64,000 nt of DNA from Setaria digitata. Its lineage: Eukaryota > Nematoda > Chromadorea > Rhabditida > Setariidae. The stretch spans positions 1 through 64,000 of the forward strand of contig RCAB01000330.1 of NCBI GenBank assembly GCA_003640385.1, in the 5' to 3' direction. Made by a program: the position numbers and the translations under genes. The notes below the pieces were generated by a model. The model was given only the letters and a program-made list of their open reading frames with translations, was not told the DNA's origin and did not search any database. Shown here piece after piece: positions 1 to 13,555 of the stretch. Numbering within the stretch: the stretch's first letter is position 1; each line of letters opens with the position of its first letter.

Positions 1-2273
1 GATGAAAGAAATAAAAAACAATGAAATTTATTTGACATTTTTTTGTGAAATAATATTTTGAGCAATTTTATAAGTCTTTTTTTTCTTTTTCGGTATTATT
101 TTCTGTTTAATATTACTTTTAACTGATCAAATTGTTAACTGATTTTGGCATTTGAAAATATTTTCTGTAACTACTTTATTATTGTGGATAAATGACTTAT
201 AATAATTGAATATTTTTATTTATAATATCAGCCTTCACCACATATGGCACATTTCAAAGTTCGACGAGTTTTATAGAATCGCATCATCAAACCATAAAAA
301 ATTCTAGTGGTATATTAAATGAATATTGATCTCATGCAAAACTATCTTGAAAGTGTCCTTAAATATTATACTGAAAATAAATTAATTAACACAATAAATA
401 ATAATTGGCTATTCAAACTTCCTATATATTTCCTCATTGCCAAAAACATCTGATCCTTCTCTTTAAAAAAAAAAAAAAAAAATATTCAGCCCGAAAAATG
501 AAATGATTTTTGGGTTTGTTTTTGCTGCACAAATTTCATTTCACAGTTACTGTTGGGTTATTTTTTCAAGAAATATTGAAAATAGACACAGCAGAAGGCA
601 AAAATTGTTTCAAAAAAATTATCAAATTATTTAGTTTCAATGTAACGAAAAATTATTGAATTATTTGATTTCATATAGCATTCAATGTTAATTAAATCAA
701 AATCTATATCAAGTGCTCATAATTTTTTGCTAAAAGGAAAACCGTAAATAATAAGGGAATAAAAGTTCTAATTAGAAAAGTTTTTTTTTTTTAAATAAGG
801 TCAGACAGGTTAGTTTATTTCTATTTCAAATCATTTAACAACTGCCATAATGCTGAGAAAAATTAAAAATAAAGCAAAAATTCACTTGTCATTGGTGCAA
901 AAAAAAAAAAAACGAACTTTTTTTGAGCATTGTAACAACGTGTATTCATAATATACTGATAAAATAGGTGATAGATGAATTGAACCAAGAAAATGAGAAA
1001 TGAAATAAAAAATAAATAATGAAAATGTTGTTGCAAGCAAACATTTGGTGATAAGTGATAAGCAAGACTGAATGGCTCCAACATACACACATCGACATGT
1101 TATGTGCTTTATCAGTAATCGTAAGATGTCGAAAATGATCGATAAAATATATGTAATTTTATTTCTTATAATATTTTTCAAAAAAAAAAAAGAATAAAAA
1201 AAAAACGCTTCTATGAGAGCAAAGAAAATTAAAAATTGTTCATCTAGCAAATATTCATAAAGGAGAAATTCATCAATTAGTTTTCCTACTAATTCTTTTT
1301 TGATTTCTATTTTTTTCGATAAAAAAAAAAAGCTTAAAGAGTATTTGGAGTATTTATTTACTCAACGGTTATTTCATCATCAAACAAGTTTCGAAGCTTC
1401 AGAATTAGCTAGCTATATTTCAAAAAATTCTCAATTTCGAAACATTCCAATGAAATGACAATTTTTTTTTTCCTTTTTTTCAAGCATGCAACAAATTATT
1501 GAATCGAATCGAACAAGATTACTAAAGAACAAAAGCTTGGAAAAAGAAGAATTTCTCGAACAAAATCAGTAGCAAAAGGAGGAAGAAAAATACAGCTAGA
1601 AGCGTCTGCAAAATAATATTCCCGAACTTTTTTTTTCCAGCCTAAAATTATTTTGTGCTACAATTTGTGCTTTAAACAGCTTACAAGCAATGTATTTCTT
1701 CTTGATTTTTACGGAATATTTTTCGAAACATTTACATCAAGAAGTCTCTTTTACAATTATCTCAAAAGTGTGTGGTCAGTGTCGGCAGTTGTATTAGTTT
1801 TGAGGATAAGTGAGTTTACTTACAATGTAGTTGTAGTTGCTAAAGAAAAGTAGATCTAATTTTAAGATTTTGCAGGAACAATTTGAAATGAATTTTCGGT
1901 AACAAATTTCAGCATTAAAGCCAAATTGTTACCGCTGAACCTAGAACCCCTTCGATTCTAAGTTTGTAATCGGTATAAAATTATGCACAAAACTTCTCTT
2001 TCCATCCTTGAAAAGCAACTAATGGGGAATGCTTTAGAGGTTGCAAACAGAGAATTATCTGATAAATAATGATATTTCTCATTTACTTCACTCTTTTTTC
2101 TTTGATTTTTGAGATTTGGCATCTCAGCCATCTCAAGCAATTTGCATGGAAGAATTTGCAATAATGAATCTATCACATAATTCGTCTGATTCATTATTTC
2201 ATTAAGTTCTATCTTTTCATGAAATCTAACGCCTCAAAACTTTTATCACCCTGTAGAACTTTGTGGGGAGCGA

Positions 2274-2413
2274 ATAAACATGATACACCTATTATCACCT
2301 GATGCTTTGATATGTCTTACTAAGTTACATATCCAATGATATGATAAACATGATACACCTGTTATCACCTGATGCTTTGATATGTCTTACTAAGTTACGT
2401 ATCCAATGATATG
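2274..2413. repeat. 70-bp tandem duplication (2 copies)
   Basis: Two adjacent copies with a 70-base period (2274-2343 and 2344-2413) are nearly identical. They differ at only a few bases, for example ACACCTATT versus ACACCTGTT and TTACATAT versus TTACGTAT. Each copy carries TTATCACCTGATGC and ATATGTCTTAC. It looks like a recent local duplication with no coding content. Confidence 0.9.
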
Positions 2414-2717
2414 TTCATCCCTTATCTCATTGATTCACAGCGCAGTGTCATCCTCAGAAATAAATGAATTTCATCATGGAAAGAAATAACGAATTCTTCA
2501 AGTTTAAGGAAGTAGTAACAGTACTACTACTTTTGAAGATAACTGAGCAACCGTAATTAGAGAATTAGTTGTTATAATTATTGGAAAGGATCAGCTGGAA
2601 GCAGTTCTCGGACACGTAAGAGAGTTACCTGACCATTAAGTGGATACCCGAATGCGCGGGTACAACAGATAATGCACACAAAAGACATTCGGCTATTAAA
2701 AATTTATGACTAACTTT

Positions 2718-2722
<5 letters not shown>

Positions 2723-2760
<38 letters not shown>
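2723..2760. repeat. (CT)n microsatellite
   Basis: About 19 uninterrupted CT dinucleotides. The reverse strand reads as an Arg-Glu repeat in a 61-codon open frame, which is a repeat artefact and not a gene. Confidence 0.95.
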
Positions 2761-2766
<6 letters not shown>

Positions 2767-5700
2767 GAATTGTATGAAAGAGTGATACTCTTTGAAATAG
2801 CCATTGTCACATTTCAAAATTTATATTTTACAACATCAAACATATATGCAGAGCAAATCTCACCAGTAACTTACTCCTCCTCTCTTCCGGCAAATATTCT
2901 CTGTCCTGTTGTCCTTCTTTTCTTAATTGTGCATTTTATTGTCTCGTAAAATATTTTCTGAGTAAAAATTTAATTGCATTTTTCGGTTGGCACCACTAAA
3001 TGCACATTACATTACTAATTTAAGCAATATTCTACCAAGTGTAGTGATTCTTCTCAGCAGCAAGATGAATTAGTAGCTTCTAATAATTTAGATAGATTTT
3101 TTATTACTCCTCTCGAAATATGAATATTAATTTCGATTCATTATTACCCATCATCAATAATCGCCCACTTTCTTCACACATATTCTCTTAAGGGACTTGA
3201 TTGATTCACTCCAAACAGTGATTAGTTAAATATTATAAATAGCATTGGAAAAACTATGAATATTTGGGAAGATGAGATTGGAGGAAGGGACAATGAAAGT
3301 AGCACTTCTTGTCCAGCTTTGTCTTCTTTTATCAGATATTTCCTGATGGAAAGGGACGAAACGAAAAATCTGAAATGAATAAAGGTGAAAATAGACCTAA
3401 CACAGATTAATTAGATGATTAGAATGAGAAATTTATGATTATAAAAATGCGGAATGACTCACTTACTAGTTACCGATAAATGACAACCAAAAAAGAAAAA
3501 GATTGAGGAGGTGAAAAAAAAAAAGAACAGTGGAACGAGATGACATTGACGATTTTGATGACAGCTTTAATGACATCGTAAAAACAACCTATTAAATAGT
3601 GGTACCACGTGGTACGAATTGGCATTCTTAATAACCTTAGCTAATCAGATATCACTCATAAGATATCAGTTATCACAGTGATTGCAAAATTCTTCATTTG
3701 TTAATGGGAAATAAAAATTTAACTGTTGAATGATTTTATAGCAACTACTATTAATGTTTTCGAAATGAATTGATATATTCAAGCTTGGCTAGTCTTCTTT
3801 TTGCTAGCTTTTTAATTGGCTCTCTTTGTGGCGGCATTTCCTTTTGTTTTCTGCAAATAAGAAAGAGTTTTTAAAATGAAAAATCATCAGTTATCTAGAT
3901 GATAAGCTGTTTATTACGCCACTTTGCACGCTCTATACAAATAAATATATATTAAAAAGGTTAGTAAAAAAGTTCCACCAACAGTAGTGATAACTTTCAT
4001 AAATTTAAATTCACTTTCAAAATTAATGTTCGGGAAAATTTTTGAAACCTTCACTTCCATTAGTTTCCTACTGTAACAAATTAGAAACGATTTTCGCTTC
4101 AGCCCATTGGAATGACTTTTTTCCAAATGTTATTATGTTGTTGTACATACAAACTCTTGGAAAAGTAGGAACAAGCAATTAAATATACTCAATTCATAAT
4201 TTGCATATTGCTACTAAGTTCAAGAAAAAAAAAAAAAGAAAAAACATTCCAAATCAGTGTTGTTTGATTGCATGAAATATTTCAACAACTGGTATTGTAA
4301 ATTAATTTTGGAAACAACGCAATGCAATGTTTGAAGCGTATTTTACGTCACTGCTCACGTTGACAAGTTGAAGGAGGGAAAACCTGAATTGCTTGAAATT
4401 GCTGGTAAATCTTTGAAGGAACTATTTTTACTCCCAACAACAACAGTTTGCATTTAATCACTTTTTTTTGTACAATTCTACATTCAGCCAGTAATTAAGT
4501 TTTTATTTAGCCAATTCTTAAAAAGAATGATAAAATAATTCAAATAATAAAGCTAGAAAAAGATTAGAAACAGAAAAAAAAATATGGAAAACGGAAGTGA
4601 AAAAATTTCTTTGCATTCAAATTGACAAGATAATTTCGAACTTCATCAAATGAATTAAATATATCCTTCCAAATAATTTATGAATACTATCACCATCATC
4701 ACCCTTCCATTTTACTGGAAGATGATAGACTTGGACTTGGGGGACACAATACGGGGTTTTCTTTCAGCGTCTCTCTACTGGCTCTGTCACAATTCAATAT
4801 GGATTCAAAAATTTTTAAAAACCGCAACATTCGTCCTTGAATGAAGAAATAAATAGGAAATGTGACAGGACGCGCCATCCCTCTGTCTCTCCTGGCATAC
4901 CAAAATTTACTATCTTGGCTTTTAGTTCCTTCCTACCTTTTCTTTTTGTGCTAGATTCAGTCTTGCGACACTTTTAGAGTCATTCTCAGCATCAAAGAAA
5001 TCACAACTATCGCGTCTGAATTTTCATCAAGCCAAAAAAATCTGTGAATGAGAATTTTCTCCAGTGAATTTACATCATACCTTTTAATGGCTGAAAGGTT
5101 TTTGGGCTTCCAATTTCAGGTTTATTTTAAGTCTGAATTTAAAAATGTGAACACTTCAAAATGATTTACTTTTCAAAATTAAAAATACGTCTTTGTAAAC
5201 AACGTCGATTTTTGAGTGAAGCAGTAAATGAGGTAATGAATAATTAATTTATGTGATTACTGACTGATAAGCTATCAATATAGTAATGAATTTTTTTATT
5301 CATAAAATATTAAACTTTCAAAAATGGGCTTCAGTGTTACTGTAACAAGAAAATTCACTGACAAGGCAACAAATTTAATTTTGCAGTATGGTGATACTAT
5401 TATTTCATTTTACAAACTTCTTCAATGTTTCAAAATTGTTATCTCATCTTCAATATCTGAAAAAGAAAATGTTTCACTAATTTTATTGAAATTTTCGATT
5501 TCCATTTCTTATTTAGATACGATAGATATTTCTCCTCAAAAATTTATGTAAAAGAAATCTAAAGCATGCTACATGCAATATATAACTATTACTAAATCAT
5601 GCAGTTTATTTTATCACTGGAAGTTTATTGTCAAACAGTTTCAGAGCACTAAACACTTAGGTTATCAGGTTGGTGTATATTCATTCTCGGTTTCTTTATC

Positions 5701-6163
5701 AATACCACTGTTAAAAAAAATAAAAAAATATGAAATGAAAATAAAGATACCAAATAAAAAAAAAGCAACCAACATATGTAAAATACTATAATTCAAAATT
5801 TTACTGTCGTTTAAGCCATGAACTTAAAATGTTGTTAAGGATCAAACTGAGGAACGGATAAGTAGACGAATCATTTGGTTCAAGCAAATACTTTTGAAAA
5901 CTTGTTCATGAGGTTAAGTATTGATAGTGAATTTGTTCAATTTCTTTTATCGTAAAAAAGAAAAAAAACCTAAATTTAATAAAATATCTATAGGCTTTGA
6001 AGATATTACTTTCGAAATCTTGAAATCTTGCAGTGGCAAACTAATTTAGCAAAAGTTAAATTCTTCAATGCTAATTTGAGACAAAAAAAAAAGCCCAATT
6101 TGAGAATGTGAGTTCGTTCCCTTTTACCCACTCATATCAGCAGTTCGGGAATAAAGTTTCCAC

Positions 6164-6182
6164 TCTCTCTCTCTCTCTCTCT
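6164..6182. repeat. (CT)n microsatellite
   Basis: Short run of CT dinucleotides in non-coding DNA. Confidence 0.9.
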
Positions 6183-6465
6183 ATCTCCTAATTTTAACTT
6201 TAACATTTAGAAGAAAATATTAACTGCCAATTTTGCATCGAAATATTTCAATCATTTTGTGAGTTTCGCATGTTTCCCGTGACCGTAATCCTTTTCGATA
6301 AATGATAGGATGATCGATCATTGTCTTTTTTTGATGTTGAAATTGAACGAAAATTCATTTTTTTTCGTCTTTTTTTTTTAAATCTGATGAGCAAAATCCT
6401 AGCAATTCGTTGATGTCTAACAATAACACTCTTTCTTCTTCTCCTTCAAATTTCCCCTTCTTCAC

Positions 6466-6474
<9 letters not shown>

Positions 6475-6499
<25 letters not shown>
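6475..6499. repeat. Poly(A) tract of about 25 bases
   Basis: One of the longest of several dozen A or T homopolymers in the window. Others of similar size are near 11432, 14892, 44896, 51911 and 61510. They lie in introns or intergenic DNA. None is preceded by a recognisable retrotransposed gene copy, so they look like a general property of this genome. Confidence 0.9.
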
Positions 6500-6500
<1 letters not shown>

Positions 6501-9500
6501 TGGAAAAGGGAGAACCACTTCCTTCAACTAAAATCACTGAAACAGGTTTCAAATCAGTTCAAAAAAAGAGAAGGGTTAAGTGAACAGCGGCAATCGAACA
6601 ATACCATGTACCATAACATACCGTAATTGTTGCAGTTCTCTTTTAGTAAATAAAAATTTTCACCCTTGTTTGAATCGCTACTTACTGGCTAGAACTTCGT
6701 GATATCTTCAGAAATTTTTAGGTCTTTATTTTAGTTTTTCTAAAATTACAGTATCCTCCTTCCAAAAATCATTTCCTACCTTTTTTTTTTTTTTTATCCT
6801 ATCACTAATTGTGTACCTTATTCCGTCAATTCCACCAGTAATATTCAGGGTATAGAGCATAACATTTTTTTTGTTTTTAATTTATCTTTTACCGAATAAT
6901 TCATTAAAAAAAAAACTTAGCTATGTAATTTCGTTTTTAAAACAGTAAGCCAATAGAAATTTTACTGCCAAAAATGTTAAAATTTTAGATTTGCGCCTAA
7001 TATTTAACAGATTTTTCATCAGTAAACTTGCAGCTTGAGTAATTATAACTTTATAATACTAGCGATAGGATATCAAACGGTTAACTTTATCATAACAGAA
7101 CAGTAAAAACAGCCAAAGTTCTTGTTCTTTACCCGAGAGAAAAATTGAAATAATTGCTAAGTTAAACGCAAGAGTTGTTCATAATGATAATAATTTTATT
7201 ACTTTTTAAACTGTTCACTGGCATAAGATCATCGCTCATAAGTCATAAGTTGCAATTAAATCATTAATTATGGAGGAAACCGTACGCTGCAATTAACTCT
7301 GCAAAGAAATGGAGTAATTAATATTTAGCTTAATTTGGATTAAATTATGCAAAAAACATCTATGTTAAGTGATTCACACAAAAATCGGCATAATTCAATC
7401 AGTTTGTTGCAGTCCAGTCATGGAACTTCATTTGATCACTTCTCGCTGAACCGTTGCTAACTTAAAGCCTGGTACTGATGAATAAAAACCAACAAGTCTG
7501 CTAAGAGCAAGTACCATTGTTCAAAAGTGGCAAAAATTGTTAAATTTTATATTAAAATTTTAAACAGCAACAAGAGTCAATGCAAAAGCTAGCCTTTTTT
7601 AAATCCTGTCGAAATATTTGTTTCATTTAGCAGTCTCTTCAACTTGCTGCTCAGGAGAAATTACAAAGTAAGCGAAATTATCAAAAGAAAGGTTTAAATT
7701 TTATGCAAAAATTTATGAATTCAGAGGAAAGTTTTCTGATAATCTTATAAAAAGCTTTTCTTAGTGAATATCGTGATTCTGTTCACTCAATATTACACCT
7801 GCAACACTCCCTACTGCATCATTTGAGTTAACTAATACAGGAGATGACAAGGTAAATAGAAGTATATTCGAAAATATATGTTACCTGATAAGACACCACT
7901 AATTTATCAATGTGAGTGATAAGTGATATTTATCAAACAATAATGTATAGCAATGAAATGACTGAATAGTATGTTTATGAAGAAATGAGAAGACTAATCA
8001 ATCAAAAATGATCCAAGCAGAAAAATTTATACCTTTACGAGACTACTAGTGACTGTACCTCAAAGTGTACATATCGTGCAGTATTATTCGCTAGTTGAAA
8101 TTCTGCGAGAATCGAAATGGGTCAGCCTTTAAGTGCCTTATTGTATGAGCAGATGATACGATGGACCAAGTTGAAGAGATAAGCAGTTTGAATTTCATTC
8201 TCACTTCAAACGCTCAATCATTATGCCCTCAGGCAATTTTCACACTCCATTAATATACAAATATCAAGGCTCTGCATGATATATCAGTGATTAGACACTA
8301 ATAGTAAAAATGTTTGTAATTCCCTTGTTGTACTTGTGATCTAATGACAAAGGTGTTTTATTTTGATGATTTAAAACTAGACAATGGAACGAAGCCAAAT
8401 TAATGAGGCCAAGACTAATTACCCACTACAACATCAATCACTAGCTGAACTAATTATCAAGCAAATTATAGATTAAAAAAAAAAAAAACGAGACTTGGTT
8501 AGAAAGCAAAAACCGAGAACAGAATGTAGCGTGCAGTTCCATTCACTCGGCCAATATGATAAATTAGCCAGCATTGTGTAATTTTTCTAAATGAAAATTG
8601 TTATCGGCAGAAAAAAGGAATTGTTACAATAGAATTAAGAACAAAAGATTTGAACCGAGAGAGAGGGAGAGAGAAAGGAAAATTAATTTACTGTTTGCAA
8701 CCGGACAATTTCTCCGTTTTCTTTCTTTGTTTCTCTCATTCTAATACAGTGTCACTTTTATTTCCTTTTTTCTTTCATAATTAATTTATCATGCTTGCAT
8801 GTTATTTGATTAAAAAAAAAAAAAAAAAAAAACAAAAAAAAAAAAACAAAAGAATGGAAGTGAGAGAAAGCAACAAAATAAAAGTAATTATTTCAAAAAA
8901 AAATTTGTAAAATTTCGTTTAGTTTTATATAGCATACATGGATAACGGATTCAAATTATATTATTACGTGAAAAATTTACGTGTTACGTGTTGCGTATCA
9001 GGTAAATTGAAGAAAGAAAATAAGAAACAAAAAGAATATGAGATGAAGAAGAGGAAAGGAGGAAATTTGAAATTTTTCTAACTAAAATTAGACGTTGTAA
9101 AAAAAAAAATGGAATAAAAAGGTAAGTGATCTTTTTTTTTTTTTTTTTTAAAGTAATTTATCAATTAATCACCAACTAAACATTCAATTACACCACAGAA
9201 AAGATCGAATGTCTGAAACCTTTTGAAACCTGTCCATATACTTTCCTATTTTAACTTCTGAAAAAAAAAAACAATGGAAGTTTGCCAGTTCAGATGCAAC
9301 ACAATTTTCTAAACTGATGCCAAATTTTGGGGACGGACATTTTTTTTTTTTTTCGTTTTTCCAATGACTTTAACAATTGAAAAATTCGTTGATTTTTATC
9401 AAAAAAAAAAAAAAATGACAAGCTAGGATATACATTTAATTTTATACCATTCACTTTTTGTTGATTAATTAAGCAATTATGCTGAGTTTATTTTTTTTTT

Positions 9501-9573
9501 CTTTTTAGTTTCAACGATATCATTTGTGTCGTGAGAAAGTTAGCTATATTCTCAAACAATAATATTTGAACAC

Positions 9574-9790
9574 AATGAGAAACGTCATTCCGGTTCCAAA
9601 ATCGGAAAAGGTGAAGATGACTTCCGACAAATACATTACTACATATTGGAAATGAATAATTTGTCGAAAGTAAATGATACNTAATGAGAAACGTCATTCC
9701 GGTTCCAAAATCGGAAAAGGTGAAGATGACTTCCAACAAATACATTACTACATATTGGAAATGAATAATTTGTCGAAAGTAAATGATACG
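9574..9790. repeat. 109-bp tandem duplication with an ambiguous base
   Basis: Two copies with a 109-base period start at 9574 and 9683. Both contain AACGTCATTCCGGTTCCAAA and a downstream AAATGATAC. They differ at one clear site (GACTTCCGAC versus GACTTCCAAC). The window's only N is at 9681, exactly at the junction, where the second copy reads G. The position suggests an assembly or consensus problem, so the true copy number may be larger. Confidence 0.9.
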
Positions 9791-9933
9791 TAATCTTCCA
9801 GTTTACTGAAATTGCTTTCTTCCTTTTTGAAAAAAAAAAAAAAAAAGCAAAAATTAAAATTAAATAACAGATGCTCAAAAGATGGAAATATAATAATTTT
9901 AATTAGTATTCAAGTTTACATATCCCTGTGGTT

Positions 9934-10003
9934 TAATTTATGGCTCAGTGGTTTACGCGAGCTGCATCGGTAGTGTCCGTGGTAGGTTCGAGTCGTTCGA
10001 ATT
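9934..10003 (+). pseudogene. tRNA-like fragment with A and B box motifs
   Basis: TGGCTCAGTGG at 9941-9951 fits the pol III A box, and GGTTCGAGTCG at 9985-9995 fits the B box apart from its last base. They start 44 bases apart, as in a tRNA with a short variable loop. The rest does not fold well: the T-arm flanks do not pair, position 33 by this register is A and not T, and the acceptor arms match poorly. It could be a decayed tRNA gene or the head of a tRNA-derived SINE. It is not a confident functional tRNA. Confidence 0.35.
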
Positions 10004-13000
10004 ATTCACACCATATGACGAAGATTTGTTTACAGCACGAGATTTGGAGTGAATCGATGACTGCTAATTGTCATAGTTACACTGATGGAGGAAATAATCC
10101 CTTAGTTCGTTAATTACTTGCTAATTACCCATTGTTTGGTGCACTTGTTAGGTCCACGGCTCCCTCCTCTTTTTACTGTAGCTCTGTTTCAAAAGACTTT
10201 CTCATAAATTTCAAAGCGGTGATATCGCTTTAACCACAGAATCACTTTGTTGATTTTTGGTAAAATCATTCTTTTGTGATTTTATTTGTTCGAAAATTGC
10301 AAAATAATTAACAAATATGTTAATTTTTATTGAATTTATCTATTATTTATTTTCAATTTGGCCAACATTTAGTGATATTTTAAACTTAAAAAAAAAACAA
10401 ATAGAGTTGTTTAGGTGAAATGTTTTTTTTTTTTTTTTTTATTCAAAAATTACCGCACAAAGAAAGCAAAAACCCCAGGAATTATTCGACCGAAGAGTGA
10501 ATTAGTTTAACAGAAGAAAAGGAAATGGAAAAATGCTTTGCTCATTCATCATTTTAGTGCTGCCTTCGATTTAGCTATTAAGAAAATATAAGAGTAGTTA
10601 TTTCTGATTATTGCATTTCCATTCGCTTACTTATTTATCAAAGCACAATCTTAGCTTTCACAGCTCAAAAAAATCACAATTTAAGGCTTTTGGATGAATT
10701 GCAGAAATTTGCGCTAACTATTAGCTAACTTTAGCCTGTTAATTCTGAACACCTCACTAACTGCTACTGTTTATCTAGAATAAGAGGAAAATGCTTGCTT
10801 TTTTTTTTTTTTTTTTTGGTGAAAAAGTTCAGCATTTTAAATTGAAAACTGCGATTGAAATTTTAATCATACTGATCAAAATATGCTTACAGAAATTTCA
10901 TTTTCATTCATTTAAAATATTCAAAAGTAAGATAGTTTTTTCTTGATTTTAAAAAAGAAGTGTGAAAAGAGAATCAAGAACTAAACAATTCTCGATTAAT
11001 TAATTTCAAATTTATTGAGCAGTTGAAAGTTTCAGATTTTGGAGCAGAAAGGACAAAGGAAAACGAATAAATCTGAGAGTGTCACAAAAGTTATCAGCTG
11101 TCGTCAAGTGTCTTTTTTTTAAATTCCATTAAAAAGATCGGAAAAAATTAATTGAAATTATTTGTCATTTCAACAACATTGTTAGAGTTGTCATACACAT
11201 AAAGGAAACCTTCATTAATAACCCAAGTATCCGCATCGCACTAATAATACAATATCCGAGCTTGCTGAGAACAAAGTTCTGGCTCTATTTTTTAGGCCAA
11301 GGCCAACATAATTTCAATTTTCCAGTTTACTGAAGTGTATTAGGTCAATTATGCCAAAGAACTTGTGAATAGGAACATTTTGCAGTAAGCTAATCATGGG
11401 CAGTTAGGAACTAATGCTTCAGATTTCTGCTTTTTTTTTTTTTTTTTTTTTTTTTTTGCTTTTCTTGTGATATAACATAATAATTCCAAACTGGTCTATC
11501 GTTTTCATTCGGTGATTATCAGAAAACTGAGTCAAACTTTTTTTTTCTATTTTTAAAAGAATTGATAGAAAGAGAAAAATTAAAAGATAATGGTGCTTAT
11601 TTTAATTCACCTCTATGAGTTAATTTGCAGTTTTTAAATAAGAAGGAAAAAGAAACTTGCAGTATTTAAACAGTGTAAACTTCGTATAAAGTAAGATTTT
11701 GACATTGTGGCCTAAATGATTAATGGCTAATAAACTTGGCTGATATCGTTTTCGTTAAAATGACAATAGGAATTATCATTAGAATGAATGTGAAGAACCA
11801 TCTTGAAGTTATTAAAATGATGAGGAAATAAAAATGAAATTAAAATAGATTTTTGTTAATTGAAAAATGAAAAAAATTTGACATTATACAAAATTTCTTC
11901 GCCCGTTTCTCTAAGAGATTAAATTTGGATTTCTAGAGGTAATAATGGAATGAACTTTCCCTTTTCTTTCAACGTTTTGTCTTAATTAAATAATTAGTCT
12001 TGCCTAATTGTCGCGGGTTACAATTTCAACCCTTCTATTCAGTCCGATTTCGCGTTCTGAAAACACGGCAGTATTTTGAAATTAATCGAAAATGAAGGAG
12101 AAAAAGAAGGGAAAATGGTTTAAGTTAATAGTTGCATGGGAATGAGAAAAAATTTTTTTGCTAAGGTGAATTATGTTCCGAATTTGAAAACGTCCAAAGA
12201 GTGAAATTCAAAATCCAAACGTCATATTCATCATTTCTGCCAATGGGCCCAATCTGATGCATTAATTGTTGGATTGATCAGCATTGCTAGGCCATCATCA
12301 TGAGGCTGAGAAGTGAAGTGGAGAGGTGAAATTTTGTAATATGAATCGAAAAACTCACTGCAAACAACACACACACACATTTAGAACATGAATAGAAATA
12401 ATTAATAATGAAGTGAGTAATTATTATGCAAGAGGAAATTGACTGAGGGAAAGAGGGAACAATACTAAGTAAGTATGAGATTTATTTTACAAAACTTTAA
12501 AACTTTATAAGGCCTATCATGGCGTGATAAATAAGCAGTGTTATCAAAAAATCATCCCAGCAGAAAAGACCCATTCGATTCACTGCCATATTGTGCTCCT
12601 AGCTTGTCACTTCTTATTTTCCTGTTATTCGGGGTGGATTCCCGGTAGATTTATTTCTCGATGGAGATATGACAGCTAGCTGGCATTTCATCTTATTCTG
12701 CATGGTTTTAAGTGTTCTCAGTTTTAACTAACATTTGATTGGCACTATTAATGAAAGAAGTTATAGGCAGGAAATGATTCGTTCGTTCATTTCCTTTTTT
12801 TTTTTCCTTTTTTCCTTCTTTTTCTTCGCAAACTAAATAGACAGATAAATTTTGCCATAAAATTTCAGTTTTTTTTTTTTTTTTTCTTAATCGCAATTTT
12901 TGAATCGAACAGTTAAATGATAATTATACTACCCGAAAAACTAAAATCGAAAAATCTTCTCAAATAAATAGGGAATAAAAAGTCTTTTAATTAAATATAT

Positions 13001-13508
13001 CCTACCAGATAGTTTTATTCTGAAGTTAAGGAATATTTTCAGTTGTCAGAGGATGAATTAAAACACAAGTTTTAGCGAATAAATTAGCTCTGAAAAGATG
13101 TCATCATCTTTCTAACGAATAAATCTAAATTAGTAGTTAATTAAATGAAACAATCTGAATTTCATCTGAACTGTTTGTAGAAGTAGAAAAATGAACCACT
13201 TTTTAGCATCAATTATGGAAAAATTTTAGGGAAATTATTTCCTTCTGATCAGACCAAAATTGCAAAAAATGCAAGAAATTGCATTTTAAGATGACGATAA
13301 CTTTAAAAAATTTCATTAATTTGTAATAAAATGGAAAATTTCTTTCATTTCATACATCACGTAAAATTTCATTCCCCTCCCTGACAAATGTTCCGCTTTT
13401 TCGATTTGTATGGGTTGATGCGAAAAATATTATTCCTTTTACCTATCGTCAGTAATGGGAATGCTAATTTACTAAATTTTTTTTCAAATTTCCCTTGCAA
13501 TTAAAAGT

Positions 13509-13510
<2 letters not shown>

Positions 13511-13546
<36 letters not shown>

Positions 13547-13555
13547 AGAGAGAGA
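13511..13555. repeat. (GA)n microsatellite
   Basis: AG/GA dinucleotides with one interruption near 13541 in non-coding DNA. Confidence 0.95.

Noticed and set aside
882..1250. 122-codon minus-strand open frame, one of the longest in the window
   Set aside because: Composition is Phe/Ile/Leu/Tyr-rich because it reads through poly(A)/poly(T). It has no domain, splice partner or conserved motif.
2625..2810. Open frame with an Arg-Glu repeat
   Set aside because: The repeat is the translation of the CT microsatellite at 2723-2760.
6475..6499. Long poly(A) runs as tails of retrotransposed elements
   Set aside because: The runs occur in both orientations all over the window, without adjacent element bodies or target-site duplications that I could see.
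9488..9878. Two overlapping frames with the same internal peptide
   Set aside because: The shared peptide comes from the 109-base tandem duplication and both run through the N. There is no other coding evidence.
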